Shown here piece after piece: positions 20,241-33,230 of a stretch of 43,180 nucleotides of DNA. A program made the translations under genes and the position numbers. Source of the DNA: Phoronis ovalis. Its lineage: Eukaryota > Phoronida > Phoronidae. Every line of letters begins with the position of its first letter. Position 1 is the stretch's first letter. Where the stretch lies: positions 1 to 43,180 of the forward strand of contig JAOXYB010053611.1 in the NCBI GenBank assembly GCA_028565635.1, read 5' to 3'. The notes beneath the pieces are model-generated. The model was not told the DNA's origin. It was given only the letters and a program-made list of their open reading frames with translations, and did not search any database.

Positions 20241-23200
20241 ATGCCTTTTTGTTGGCAAAGGTGCTTCATTGTCAATTTATTGGTTTTTACCATAGAACTA
20301 GTAAAGTGTGCCCATTTTAACGGAGCAACTATTTCATGGAAGGCTTCTACTACCACTCCTAATACGGTTAGTTTGTTGCATATAATTTACGTTTATAAAA
20401 TATATAGAGTTTCAAAGAGGAAATCAAAGATCGGATGCTGTAAAACTTCCTTTAGATCAAAGCCGACAAGCTTTATATCTCGTTCTACGGAGAGTAACTT
20501 TTTTAAAAGTCCACAAATAACTAAAACATAGGATTATTCATCTTATCATGCACATTCTAAATTCATAAGTTGAGCGACAGGCAACAGTTTTATTATACTC
20601 TGCAATAAAAATATGAAACTACAATTTTTAAATTGCAATTAAAAGTACATATTGAAGTGATTGGTTAGAAAAAAGTTGTAAAATATATATTTAAAAACTT
20701 TCATGTGAGGTGATATCAATTTTGATATTTGATATGTATGTTGTCAATACATCAAGTTGATAGCAGTAAAACGATTGCAAAATGTTGATTTCATTTATAA
20801 CTTATAATAATTAATGTTTTTTTCCCGAAAATGGTACCTTATTTACATGCAATTTATCGTAACTTAGGCAACTTTTTTCTGGAAAGCTGGGTGGGTCATT
20901 GGAAGAGGTCCTTGTGGAGCTACCTGTGATGACACCAAATTAAACACGTGGGGTACTTCTAGCAATGGTTACTGGAAGTGTTACTCTGGATGTAGCAATC
21001 CGGATGAAGTGCTTGACGACATGAGTTACTGGATTACATCATACAATCTGGGAGAGAACTGGGAGCAAGGAGAAGATTCGTTTACTAAGACTTTTACTAC
21101 TGATACCAATATCATTGTTGCGTATGTATTTTCTGAATGAAAATAGTTATAGCACAACTTTGTTGCTAAATCTCCCTTTATTACCATAACATCTAACTAT
21201 GAATTTGCTGGTTGAGTAATACTTTTCCATATCAAAACTCGTTGTCCATACAAGATTCTACTTTTTTTGAAATTTAAACTTTTACAATTTTTTTTTGTAT
21301 GTCCACCAAATCATTTTAATTACTATAAAACGATTGAAATATACAGTATGAATACTTCAATGTATATCAATATTGGGTAAACACACATTCTGTAAATTCA
21401 GGAGTTAAACTATTCTTATAATACTAAAGCAAGCTAAACAACTGCATGTACTCTTTGAAAGAATTCACAGAAAAATCACAATTTAACATAGATGCTCGTA
21501 TTATTCTGTGATGATCAAAGTTCTTGTATCCCTATTATAGATTCAGGGGCGGAAACTGGCGTAGCTTAAACAGTGTAAGCGCCACTAGATGGAATATAGA
21601 AGCCAATTTAGATTTACGAAACAGAAGTGATACGGGATTCCCAAACAATAGTCCTACCACCATCAGTAAACCAGTATTCAGGTAAAACACACAGCAATCA
21701 TACATTTTTACATTTAAATGTTTTTGATATAAAATTTGCATTAAGCAGTTTTGTAAATATTTGTCACAACAGCTTTACAGAAATCATGTTATTTATTTTA
21801 TATTTGTATCCTATTAATTATACTTAGGATTCATAAATATAAAAATACTACATTCAAAAATATGTTTGTGTTTATTCAAAATTCCACATAAATCTATTTG
21901 TATTATCCATTTTTTCAAACACACCTGACGAACGCACAGTAACAAGTTAAGCTTTATTTTTTTATTTTAAGATATCAGTTCACTTGTGATTCAGTTTTGA
22001 AGTTACCACTGGTTGATCCTGACGGGGATAGAGTTAAATGCCGATGGGCTACTGGTTCTGAATGCGACAGCGTCTGCAACGCACTACCGGGAGCAGTGCT
22101 GGATGAGGTAAGTTGAGACTATCACAGTAACAACGTTATATATAGAATAAGAATGGTAAACGGCTTTATTATAGCAAAGAAATGTTGTTTTGATTTTATG
22201 CAGAAGTAACCTGCAAGACTATTTCCCTGGTAAAGGTGTTTGTCGTCTATTCTCTTCATTTGTCCAAACCTAGTTCGCTACATTGATTTTTCACATACTT
22301 ACAGATTAATAACTTATTTTTTTTCTATTTCCATTTCTAACCCCAAGTGTACCTATTGGCGTAGATAATTGTTAATAGGTGTAATTCATGTTTTTTTCCA
22401 ATAAAAGATCTGGTGCATTATATAAGGTTAAGGATAATAATATTTTGTTTTATAAGGTTTAGTAAAATCAAAAAATAGAATTCTATTGATTGGAAACAAA
22501 TAGCTATAGAACTGGCAAACTTCTTAGGATATTATTTGTAGGATACATGCCAACTGACCTTTTCAACTGATCCTAATTTGGGTTTTGTATCTAATGGTTG
22601 GTACGCAGTTGCCCTCTCCATTGAGGATTATCCGAAAGAAACCATCACTGTTGGTACAGATACGAAGACACCTAACGATGTTCTTAGTGTGGTACCACTG
22701 CAAGTAAGTACACTTGAACTGTTTACAGAACTACCTAGCACCGAAGTTTCCTATTCATTTTCAAATTAGTTTGTCTGTCCATCTTGCATCAGTAATCACC
22801 AATAAGCTCAATCATACAATTATTTAATCACACGAGGAACAAAAAATAACCTTTACACAATTTTCATCAGTATTTTGGATCCCTACCTGGTTTCGATTTA
22901 TTATGACACAGCGTCCGTAAAGGGAAAAATAACATACCTATTCCATCGGACACTGTCGCATCTCCTTCCTAGTGTCACGATTAGGCCTGTAAAGCAACTG
23001 CAATGATATTTTCATCATGATTTCTAATCAAAAAGATTAGATGACAAAAAAATTCAATATATACATAAAATATAACATGTAAATAGCGTTCTTCTACAAA
23101 AAGTATGAAATTTGAAAAATAAAACTACAAGTTTGTAGTATACAAGGGATAATACTGTAGATATTAGTAAAAGTCACGATTGAGATAAAACCATGGTGTG

Positions 23201-25072
23201 TGTTAAAAAATGCGGTTATTTTATATGGTATACAAGAGATAACACCGTAGTTACTAGTAAAAGTCACGATTGAGATACCATGATGTTAAAAACCGCATTT
23301 ATTTTATATTTTTAGTTTCTAGTAACTTCTCCAAGCGTAGGAGTATCTTGTAATTCTACACCAGTCTTCTTGGAGCCAACACCAGCCGCAGACACAACAT
23401 ATCAAATTTTACCTACTGAAACGATTATTCTGAAGGTTTATGCTGTGAACCAAGTGGATCCTTCGATACCGTAAGATATAGATAGACGTACTACTCAGGT
23501 TATCCACTTGTCCTGCATGTATGTTCAGCCTTTTGTACCAATTGCACTCGTTCACATACATGTATTCTAAGTTCGCTTAACAGTTTTATACATTGCTGTT
23601 TCTTGTGACAACATAGTCTTTTACCACTGTTTGCAACAAAGTGCGACCCTGGGGTATAGTGGTATTTGGTTTGTGACGTCGCATTTTATAATAGGCATAT
23701 TAGTGATGCAGCAAAGGTATTACCGCATTAGGTTGGAACGCAGAAGAAATCTGTGCTTGCACCTTTGCTTTCAGAATCACGGCCTTCTCTGTATCTGCAC
23801 CGACCAATTGTGAAAGTATAATTGGGTTTTATATACATCAAGCCTAATATCTGATGTAAATACACTGTAAAGTTAAAAACATGTATTATTTGTTACTTTG
23901 TATCAATTATTTCAGAATCACGGCTTTTTCTGTATCTGCACCGACCGGTTTATTGCGAACAAGTATCCGGGACGACGATTTAGGACGACCCAATGTAAAA
24001 TACATAGGAATGTACTTTACACCAACTGAAGAACAAAAGGGTGAAAATATTGTATGTGTAATGGCAGAAGACTTCAACGGGTAAGAATCTCAGCACGCGT
24101 ATGAATAAAAATCATGTAATAATATAAAAACGCATTTTCTGTACATTGAATTAGTTTATTTTCTTGATTCTTAATAACTCTGTTTTAAGTTCATTACATT
24201 TATGGCATATTTGTATTTATTCTATTATTTCTAATTAATACAGTTTTTATAGTACCCTTTTGTGATATATAAAAATATTATATGCATCTTAAGCTTTATA
24301 GTGTTAAATAACAAATACTTAAATTATTATATATTATAATGACCAATAACTATAAACTTTTAAACTACTGAAAGTTGCTAAAAACGTTATCATACGTGTA
24401 CACAACAATGATGCACACAATGATAGCTTACTTTGCGAAATCGGTCAAGACAAAATCCGTAACACATATATGGTTAGGATTTATGACCGCTCAATGCATA
24501 GAACTACAAATATTTTGTTTGATTGTAACTGTTGATTCTAAATGTCAGTTAATAGTACAATTGATAATTTTCAACAAATCAATCTAGGAAATAAAATAAA
24601 TATCTTTTATGGATTATTTATTGATATATACAGCCACAATGTTCATGGTCACTTCATCAGAACAATACACAGCTAGCTACCTACGCAAATCATTTTCCAA
24701 TCTTTATTTTACATAATGATACTAATTGGAACACTGTTGTCTTTTCTCTAGATTGTTAAAATGCGAACTTCATTTAAAAAAACATGGCCTAGCGAAATCA
24801 AACGAAGAACACGAGGACGCGTTAAATTTCTGGAAGGGAGGATATCTACTTGTATAGACCGTCATATTAGATTCCAACTAAGGGGATATCTCTTTTGATC
24901 TAGTGCATGTGGTAATAGCGCTAGACTGGGAACTTTGGATCGAGCTCCGATCGTGGGCTAACGATTGCGCTTCGCATATTCATCCATCATAATACATACT
25001 TTTAATTTAACATATTTTTATTATTTTACAGAAAAAATAGCGAATATAGATGTTTTAGACTTTTAGCATGGG
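20241..25072 (+). CDS. Gene B exons 1-8: signal peptide and conserved N-terminal ectodomain
   Basis: The signal peptide starts [18 protein letters not shown], with likely cleavage after KCA before [10 protein letters not shown]. All landmarks and all twelve cysteines of the gene A ectodomain are present. Differences include [15 protein letters not shown] in place of the longer [19 protein letters not shown] in A (four residues shorter), SNGWYAVAL for SGGWYAVAL in exon 5, and [16 protein letters not shown] in exon 6. Exon 7 is preceded by a truncated copy of itself at 23,775. The intron between exons 7 and 8 (24,081-25,031) has no coding content. Confidence 0.85.
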
Positions 25073-28000
25073 GTGAGTAGTTCTATACGATTTATATGTA
25101 CCAAGTACTTATGAAAGAAATGTACCTAATACTAAACTTATATCGATACTTTAAGGATTGGAACCTGCCATTTAATTTTGTACAAGAGATGCAAGTTAAG
25201 TACTAGATTTAACGTACTTATGACCACGCCACGCCATGACTTGTTATTCCATATTCATACCACTTCAACTCACTTCATGAGATGTCACGCCAGCCATACA
25301 TTTCCGCATATCATGTCGTCATCTCATATAATCACATTTAAAATCACCGAATGTAATTTTAGATGTGGATGAATGTTTAAGTAACCCATGCCAAAACAAT
25401 GGAACTTGTCTAAACTTGGAAGACAGGTACACATGTACTTGCCAGGAAGGCTTCGGAGGAACACATTGTGAAACAGGTATTCCAACAATTTTTGCTAAAA
25501 TCAGCTATTGTCCTGAATATATGATCAATACTTACAAATCCATTCACATGTTACAGATATTTTTTTTTTTAAATTTCTGATGAAAGCAGTACCCAATAGA
25601 CCTATTTGCATGCACTTGGTGGAGCCACCAGTCTCAGACCCAAGATGAATGAACAATGGTGTATTGCTGCGTGCGCTCAAGCGATTCATTCACAAGACAC
25701 ATCCTTCGCATTCTGAGCCGAAACCAAAAAAAACCAACATATTCTTTGATCTAAGAGGAACCCCCTTTTTGTGAGCATATCAATACATAAACAGCTATTT
25801 AATTAATATTTTTATTTTGTTAAATTTTCACCGGTTAAAGCTTTTCTGAAGTCAGATTTAAAAAAAAGTGTTGTGTATAACTAAAAGATGCTGGTTTAAA
25901 GAAAATAAGAGTCCCACCTTTTCAAGCGCCATAGGACACTAGGTTTCAGATACTGGGCGACCTAGGGTCTGACAGTAGCGCCCTCAAATGCATGCAAATA
26001 GTCTATTGCGGAAAACGCTTACATGACGGTAACATGTTTTCTACTCGTCAAAGGATTGAAGCAGGCGTTTGTGAAAGTCACAAATTTTGTTACAATATCT
26101 GCTATGTTGAGCATTGTTTTGGCATTTCATTTGTTATGATTTTTATTACAGATATTCAAGATAGCTGCCTGGCAAACAACTGTACCAATAATTCCACATG
26201 CCGCGATGGAGCTAGCGATTACTGGTGTGAATGTATTCCTGGTTATGATGGCCTCAACTGTGAAAGAAATTTTGATGAGTGTATAAGGTATGAAGTTATC
26301 ACAATTATATCCGAAATTCTGTATGGTGTACTTCTGATACAAATTGAAAGGATAAGTCATAAGGACCTTCTTAGTACTCAGCTTGTTGTGCCTAACATGC
26401 CCACCCTCTATTTACTGACATGGCATGTGCAAAACCTCGTGGGTTTATTTTTACTACATGTATGATGTTTCAGCGCACCTTGTCAGAACAATGGGACTTG
26501 TAACAACAACCTCAACCGTTATGATTGCCAATGTGTTCCCGGATACAACGGTACCAATTGTCAATATGATATGAATGAATGTGCCAGGTACGTATTTAAC
26601 AAAGTAGGAAGGAATGCAGTAATTCATACGGCGCAAGAGAGTAGCTGGTTGTCTAATGTTAAATACTAATTTGAATACCTTGTTGCAAAAAAAAATCTAT
26701 GTAGCGATAAGTAAAGATTATGACTCATGCCCCAACTTAATTTTTCATGTAATGTCATCAATATATTTGTTTAGTTTCGTCGACTAGATACCAATTGGTT
26801 ATAAATTCGGTAATTGTAAGTTTGACAAATTTCTAAATCACAGTCACATCTTACGTGACATCATCCTATCAATTTTCAGTACATAATTACCATTCTCGGC
26901 GAACTTTTGCCTACAATGTAATCATCATGACGTATGGCGTAGAAACTGTAGCACATGACGCATCGTTTAAAAACTAGCACTATTTTCTGTAGATTTTTTT
27001 ATTTACTAATAATTGAAATATAAGCATTATTTTATTTTCTCTCTTATTATATGCTAGACCTATTGCCCATGTTTAGGCAAGGCTCCAAAGTAAAATCTAG
27101 ATTAATAGTGTCCATGAAAGTCATTGGTGATATGGGCGCTGTTATTTTAAAGTATTTTTGAAGAAAAAAAAACTGGTTAACACCTCACTGAGAAGTGCCG
27201 TTGTTTATTTGGAAATTTGCGCGTGTATTAAAATTATACGTTAAAAAAATTCCAATATTTTCAAATATGGGAAATTTAATATATTTATAAATTATGTATG
27301 ATTATGCATGTAGATTTAGCATTTAAGCTCCAGCGTAATTTCGTTCCAGCTCGCCGTGTGTACATGGTAACTGCTTAGATCTTATTAATAAGTACGAATG
27401 CGTGTGTAATCTTGGCTGGCAGGGAGTTAACTGCCAGACGGACATAGACGAATGCTTAAGGTAGGTTATCTTGTAACATGATGCTGTTGCAATACAATTT
27501 ACTATTTCATAACATAATGTTTCTCTTAAGTATATAATTTGAAGATTATTTTGTAATCTTTCCTCATGTCAGCCAGTATCTCTACTAGTAAAACTGTTAC
27601 ATTTTGTGTACAATAAATATTGCTACCTCTTGAACAAATGTGCGTTCATATTTAATTGTTTTATTGAATTTTGCTTTTCTGTAGTTCTCCTTGTCAGAAT
27701 GGAGGCATCTGCTTAAATAACGAAGCGTATTATTTGTGTCAATGTGTACCAGGATATTTGGGAACATACTGTGAAATCGACATGAACGAATGTGCAAGGT
27801 AAACATTTGAAGCTAACTGTGCCTAAGCATACTGAGCAATCAAGAATGGATCGCCTTTTTAATGATTTAAGGTCCAAATACAGGCCCATAATTTTCAACG
27901 TGGACTAACAACTTTCACAAAATTGCGTAAAAGATTAAAACATATAATATTCTGTATTTGCTTACAGATAGGATTCATGTCCATTATTTGATTTAATTCA

Positions 28001-30466
28001 GAGACATTTATATGAGTAAAACCACTGATGAAGCTTACCTTGGTTTCTACATATACATTTATTTATAGTTTACCTTGCCAAAATGGGGCCAATTGTACCG
28101 ACCTAGTCAACGAATACCAATGTCAATGCGTCTTGGGTTATTCTGGAACAAACTGTCAAACCAACATAGATGAATGTTCAAGGTAAAAATCATATAGTAT
28201 AAAAAATAGTGCAACAAGCAAGAAACAGGTTATACAATTCGACAAATAATTTCGAACAACTCAACGATTAAATATATCGTTATTTGGAACTTGTTTTATT
28301 ATGTTCCCGAATATTGTTTTTCTTCTGTATGTTATTCTTCGTTCTCTGAACTTCCTGTTTGAGAAGAATTTATGTAAATAAACATATCTAATACTAAAGG
28401 TATGTTGTACGCACATAATGTTGCTGCACAGAAATTCGTAACTTTCAAAGTGTCCTTATTTCAGCACGCCTTGTCTGAATGGAGGAAACTGTATAGATCT
28501 TGTAGATGAATACCGTTGCAATTGTCTGAATAGTTGGTTCGGAACTCACTGTGAATATAACGTTGATCCTTGTTGGAGGTAAAATGTCAATGTTTAAACT
28601 ATAGTAAGAGCTGAAGATCAAAAGAATGATGCAACTGGCGTAATTAAACTATAAATGTATAGCAGCCTTCATTTATTTTATCCTATAAAATGCAGTCCCA
28701 TCACAAATCCAACGAACTTGTTGATATGTTTCTCGTACCGAAACTTGATGGAATTCTTTCCAAGTTACCTAATTGCAACTTTCCTTGCACCATTCCCCAG
28801 ACTGCAGCTTGAAAAAGTGTGGTTAAGGCTACGTAAAAAATCAGTTGTAGGCAGAAAGCGTAATTACTTTTATTTCTTACCGGATTTGAACATTATACTT
28901 GTGCTGTAAATTGATACGTTTTCTACATACGTTTTGATACAGTGATGGTCTCTATAAGAAGTGATGGATATGACCTCCGTGGCATCATTCCTTAGATTAT
29001 TTTTATGTTGCAGCTTCCCTTGTTTATACGGAGCTACTTGTATTAATATGACAACAACATACAGATGTAAATGTGCAAATGGTTACATGGGATCCAACTG
29101 TGAATACGACTATAATGAATGCCAAAGGTAAAACATTGTTTAAATGAGCACTCTGAAACTTGTAAGTGTTAAACATGAAGCAATTCTGAAATGAAGAAAA
29201 GCAAATCAGTATAATGCAGCGTTAAACCTGAATAAATTCATCCGTTAGATCTAGTATTCCTTACCTTCAAGTAATGTCTGAGCTTAACAATAGTCAATTT
29301 TTGTTTATTATCTCGAAAAGCAGAAGAATGATAACCCCCTTATTTATATATAAGGCACCAGCGAAAGGCTGTATTACTTGTCAGTATTACTTGAGAAAAA
29401 TGAACTACAAAAATAACGTCAAACAAAGCAGTGAATAGAGTGCATGAAGAATTAGAGAACAAACACTTGTTTTTTAAGGTTGGTATTGCAAGCGTATTCT
29501 GTACATGTACATGTGTTATACAATAATTTTTTTTTTTTGTAACAGCGATCCATGTCCTATTAACGCAACATGTATCAACAGGATAAATGGTTACGAATGT
29601 GTTTGTCCCAATGGTTGGTACGGTGATGAATGTGATTTGCCCATAACAGCAGTACCACAAATGATAATACAGGATGGATACGAGGGATGTGCTTGTAATT
29701 CTATTACTGACGATGAAATGTTTGGATGCAACTTTGACGTTGAGTGCACTTGTACCAAAGGTGGTATATCTGAAACAACATATTCTGCTGCCAAAGAATG
29801 CTACCGGAATATTTGGCCAGTCGCAATCGCTATCTCAGGTTTGCTGGGGTTGATTTTGGGAGCATCTATAGTTGGAGTTTACTGCCTACGTAAGTATAAG
29901 CCGAACGTTTGATCCCTGGTGTAGAGTTTGACCATAAACATGTAGTGATATTTCACATTAACATAAACACATATTATTTTTATTAAAATAATGTTACAGC
30001 ACATGCATGCACTTTTTATTTCACAGATTCTAGAAAAATGATGTTTGATCGCAATTCCATATCGCCAGCAAGTTCGACAACAAGTTCAGCAATACTTATG
30101 ATTCCAAATGAAAATAAATATGCAAAATCAGCCTCATTGTCCTCGAGTGTTAACAGTGGGTTGGTACACAGGCATATTTCTGGAAGTTTAAGAAGCAACA
30201 CTGGTATGGAACAATTGACAGATCCCAGCGTTTTTGTCACCGATAATACTGACTATAATCCAAAAGCCGATGGAGAGGTGGAATTGTCAGCGGAAACAAA
30301 AGCACCACATGCGCAATTGGGGAAAATCAGCGAAACAATTGATAATGATGCCGATTGTGGAACAGATGACAAGGACAAAGAAAAACTTGAAAATGACGAA
30401 GACGGTAAATTTACCAAATGGACAGGCTCTACACCTTCACTCAATGCATTTATTGATGCGCTCTGA
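20241..30466 (+). CDS. Gene B: EGF-repeat type I transmembrane protein (9 EGF modules), paralogue of A
   Basis: The 18 coding exons are 20241-20366, 20868-21121, 21541-21681, 21972-22107, 22542-22703, 23316-23470, 23916-24080, 25032-25072, 25363-25476, 26152-26287, 26474-26587, 27350-27460, 27685-27798, 28069-28182, 28465-28578, 29014-29127, 29546-29889 and 30027-30466. They join in frame to 964 residues, with the same intron phases as gene A. The order is signal peptide, conserved ectodomain, nine EGF modules, membrane-proximal six-cysteine module, one membrane helix (about 795-817) and a 146-residue tail. Exons and many introns align with gene A, so B and A are a fairly recent tandem pair. 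B lacks the counterparts of A exons 14-16. The function is unknown, presumably the same kind of surface receptor or adhesion protein. No frame break or premature stop was found in the rebuilt model. Confidence 0.88.
23139..23309 (+). repeat. Imperfect tandem repeat, period about 90
   Basis: Copy 1 starts at about 23,139 (TATACAAGGGATAATACTGT) and copy 2 at about 23,229 (TATACAAGAGATAACACCGT). Both continue with AGTAAAAGTCACGATTGAGA and end in a GCGGTTATTTTAT / CCGCATTTATTTTAT tract. Copy 2 ends just before the acceptor of gene B exon 6. Confidence 0.9.
23775..23805 (+). pseudogene. Truncated duplicate of gene B exon 7
   Basis: After a good acceptor (TTTGCTTTCAG, ending at 23,774) the sequence AATCACGGCCTTCTCTGTAT and eleven further bases repeat the start of exon 7 at 23,916 almost exactly; similarity then stops abruptly at CCGACC. 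Splicing into it would read [20 protein letters not shown] and hit a TAA soon after, with no donor in between. It is a partial exon duplication, either inert or a decoy splice site. Confidence 0.85.
24898..24970 (+). other. Possible tRNA-derived (SINE-like) fragment
   Basis: TGTGGTAATAGCGCTAGACT and the following GGGAACTTTGGATCGAGCTCCGATC resemble an eroded tRNA A-box/anticodon/T-arm order, as in tRNA-derived SINEs. It does not fold into a full tRNA, and no flanking duplication is clear. Low confidence. Confidence 0.2.
25363..29127 (+). CDS. Gene B exons 9-16: EGF array
   Basis: There are eight exons: one full EGF (exon 9), one EGF plus Cys1 of the next (exon 10), then six phase 2-2 cassettes of 111 or 114 bases. 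By similarity, exons 9-13 match A exons 9-13 and exons 14-16 match A exons 17-19. The intron between B exons 13 and 14 aligns with the A intron that holds the decayed EGF exon and keeps only GAGCAATCAAGAA of it. The last cassette starts after NVDPC, the same non-canonical junction as in A. Repeated hydroxylation-type patterns (C-x-N-x4-Y-x-C-x-C) and calcium-binding starts (DMNEC, DIDEC, NIDEC) are present. Confidence 0.87.
29546..29889 (+). CDS. Gene B exon 17: last EGF, membrane-proximal cysteine module and transmembrane helix
   Basis: It begins [10 protein letters not shown]...NGWYGDEC (EGF9). The module [20 protein letters not shown], then CTC...ECYRNIWP, holds six cysteines. The membrane span is [20 protein letters not shown] and onward to VYCL. 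Arg then Lys-Tyr would follow if the intron were retained, and that frame stops after RKYKPNV. Splicing at CTA C|GTAAGT joins the tail exon in phase 1. Confidence 0.87.
30027..30466 (+). CDS. Gene B exon 18: cytoplasmic tail
   Basis: It starts after TTTATTTCACAG in phase 1 and codes for about 145 residues, ending ...[19 protein letters not shown]. It is Ser/Thr-rich in the first half, then acidic with Lys ([16 protein letters not shown]). It is homologous to gene A exon 21 along its length, best at the two ends. No kinase, phosphatase or death-type domain is visible, so signalling would depend on binding partners. Confidence 0.85.
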
Positions 30467-33084
30467 ATTGATATTTTAATCGTGTTATGTTTGTTGGACA
30501 CTTACCGGGTGCATATTTTGCGAGTTCACATCCAATAACGATGAAACGCTTGCCATTGTTAAAGGAGGAGAATCGTATTTTACGTGTCAAGTATACGAAC
30601 ATAAGCATACAGTATACGAAGGCAGAACCTAATATTTCCTCCCACCTATATCTAAATATCTAATTCCCGTATACAGAGGCTAGGTATGATAAAATGTTTA
30701 ACAATGTTTTTCACTGCCACTGACAGTTGTACTTGTTTACATTAATTTTTGCTAAGTGTATAATTCAATACTAGTATGTAGTTACATCAAATGTGTAGAT
30801 ATTGTTTCGAAGAAAATGTATAATCTCATAATCCATAATTAGTATTTGATAATCTATATGTGTTGTCATATATATATATATATTTGAAATCTTATATATA
30901 TGTCAATGTATTGTTACTTAGGAACAACATAAACAACTGCCATTATCAAAAGTCGCCATTCGAGTTTTATGATAAAAAATTCTAATATTTATTGCTTTTC
31001 TTACATGTAGCAAAAAAAGTGCGCACAGTTATCCTACTTAAATAATAGTTGTAGTTCATTAATAGATGTCATAGTGATTATGTTAATTACTTTGTTAATT
31101 CAGATACATACAAGCAAAATGTCTTTTATAAAATTTTATTTCTGTATACATACATTTATATTATGAAATATCGATATCACACACATATATATATATAATA
31201 TATCTGTAGCAGCGTTTGAATGAGAAGTTGATGGATTAGACTGAGATTCAACGACAGTATAAGTTATAATAAACATTGTACAAATTATGATATGATATGC
31301 ATAAATGCTAATTAATATATAATATACTTAATACTTCCTTTACATTTCTATCTTCTCATTAATTAACTGAAAATAATCTCAAATCTTTTATTCTTGCTTC
31401 TGGTTTGTGACAATTACTCGTACTTCCCTCCCACGAAAGTACACAGTCAACAGTCTTACGGTAAAAAAAACGGCTCTTAAATTTATAACAATACTTTTCC
31501 CAGTTATGTGTTACAGTGCCACATTTACTACAAGTGAGATACAAAGTCTGAATATTTACACTTAGACTACGCCCTAGATGTATTTGTTATGTTCTAGATG
31601 GACAATAAGATATAAAGTCACAAATGTGCAATTAGGACTGAGTCTGAAATCCATATAATACGTCACCAGACACTCAATCCTATGCAAGTACGGTTGCAGC
31701 AGCTTTATACGAATTTTGTATACTACTACTAGTACTACTACTTATCAAAATATTTCATATAATATTTGAGTAGACATGTACAAACTCCTTCTTCGATCAG
31801 TTGTGAATTAAAATTATGTTTAATTACATTTATACGAATCGAAGTTCGAAGTGGAACGACATATACATACAGTCATAAGAGCTTGAAGCGTATACAACTG
31901 AGAGAAACTTAACAATTGTAAATATAATCGTGCACCAAATGTAATATCTTATTTACAACTCAATATGTAACACTATCACAAATCTGTTTGCTAACAAATT
32001 TCTGCATAAGTTTACATCATAACAAAACTATTGTAAATCAACACGAACAACAATTGACATGAGATAAATAACAATTCTAAACTGTTGCAGACAGACAGAC
32101 AGACAGGCAGGTAGATGAGCTGTTTCCTTAAGGCTATCGTTACCGTTTTAAATTAAAATTCGTGGAAATCCGTATTATCTTTTTTTTTCAATCAAAATAG
32201 ATGATTTCAGACCTTATAAAATCGTTAGGTACATCCTAGGGGAATATATGTAATTATATAATCAATTGATTTTTTAACGTTTAAAGAATAATTAATAGTT
32301 CAAAGATTATGCAAGGTATTTACAGTTTGGTCACAATAAATATGAGATTATCGTTTACTTCTCAATAACGTATTTAGTACGAATTGAAGTTATTGTTATG
32401 CTTAAGGTTGGTTGTAAGGTATAACTCAGACTCATTTTAATTAATAATTACAAAGGTTTTATACAAAGAGAATATTGAACCTTGACCCTCAGGTGCAAGA
32501 GCTTAATTCAGAAACCAGAAAACACGTAAACAATTGTATGACTTGACCAGTTCATTCATTAGATAAAAAGGTGTTTATGACGCAATTTACAAGAAAACTT
32601 TGGAATTAAGTATCTGGATTATAGTTGAAGCACGTACATCTCATTTGGTCAATGATTAATTAAGCTTTGGCCAGACAATGACCAATGAACTCTATTAAGT
32701 AAAAAACAACAAACATGTCCATTGATTCTGGATATTACTCAAGCTTTAAGAAGAGAGAAACCACAATGACTATTATCATTACAACATTATTTCCACTGGA
32801 TTTTGCGTGGGATCGATGTGCCTTACCATTTTTATGAGATGTCTTTTAAAAGTGCTAATTAAATTTCGTGCATTTCACGCAAAACGTGTTAAACTTCCAG
32901 AAAAGATTTTCTTTTGAAACGAGACTCTATGGTTTAACCTTAATTAAGGTATGTAGTGACTTGAACAAGCATCCTTGTATTGAAGACGCTTCGCGATATC
33001 ATTACACATTGCATGATTGTTGGTTTTACAGTTTCTGTATTCATCTTAGCAATACCTTCATCCAAAACAATTTTCTTAATGTTA
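30467..33084. other. Convergent intergenic region between genes B and C
   Basis: It should hold both 3' UTRs. A + strand AATAAA at 31,268-31,273 is a candidate poly-A signal for B. TA-rich microsatellite tracts lie near 30,868 and 31,183. No exon of the EGF family is visible on either strand, and the short frames (e.g. 31,359-31,544, - strand) have no support. Confidence 0.5.
32088..32111 (+). repeat. CAGA microsatellite
   Basis: About five tandem CAGA units, then CAGGCAGG. A simple repeat in the B-C intergenic region. Confidence 0.95.
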
Positions 33085-33230
33085 TTAATGTCGAGTACTT
33101 GTCATTCTTGGTTGCCGCACTATCGATTGATTGATCATATCGCGTTCTTCTCTAATTTGATGTTTGCCCCCATCTAACCTGGTTACTTTATGAGTCGAAT
33201 TTATTGGCGGTTCTCTTCTTAGTCTTTCGC
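33085..33230 (-). CDS. Gene C last exon: short basic cytoplasmic tail
   Basis: An acceptor ATTTATTTGTAG precedes the exon, which enters in phase 1 exactly as the donor TTA T|GTAAGT of the transmembrane exon requires. It codes for 47 more residues, [20 protein letters not shown] to [13 protein letters not shown], then TAA. It is rich in Arg and Lys and shows no similarity to the acidic tails of A and B. The assignment rests on phase, splice-site quality and proximity (153-base intron), not on homology. Confidence 0.7.

Noticed and set aside
28655-28909. 84-codon + strand frame in a gene B intron
   Set aside because: Hydrophobic chance frame between EGF exons; no cysteine pattern, and the paralogous intron in A shows no such frame.
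31359-31544. Minus-strand 61-codon frame with a CxxC pair
   Set aside because: Considered as a gene C tail or zinc-binding peptide; too short, no splice acceptor in the right phase, no second CxxC.
32088-32111. CAGA array as a CRISPR-like or regulatory array
   Set aside because: Simple microsatellite without spacers; CRISPR arrays are not expected in animal DNA.
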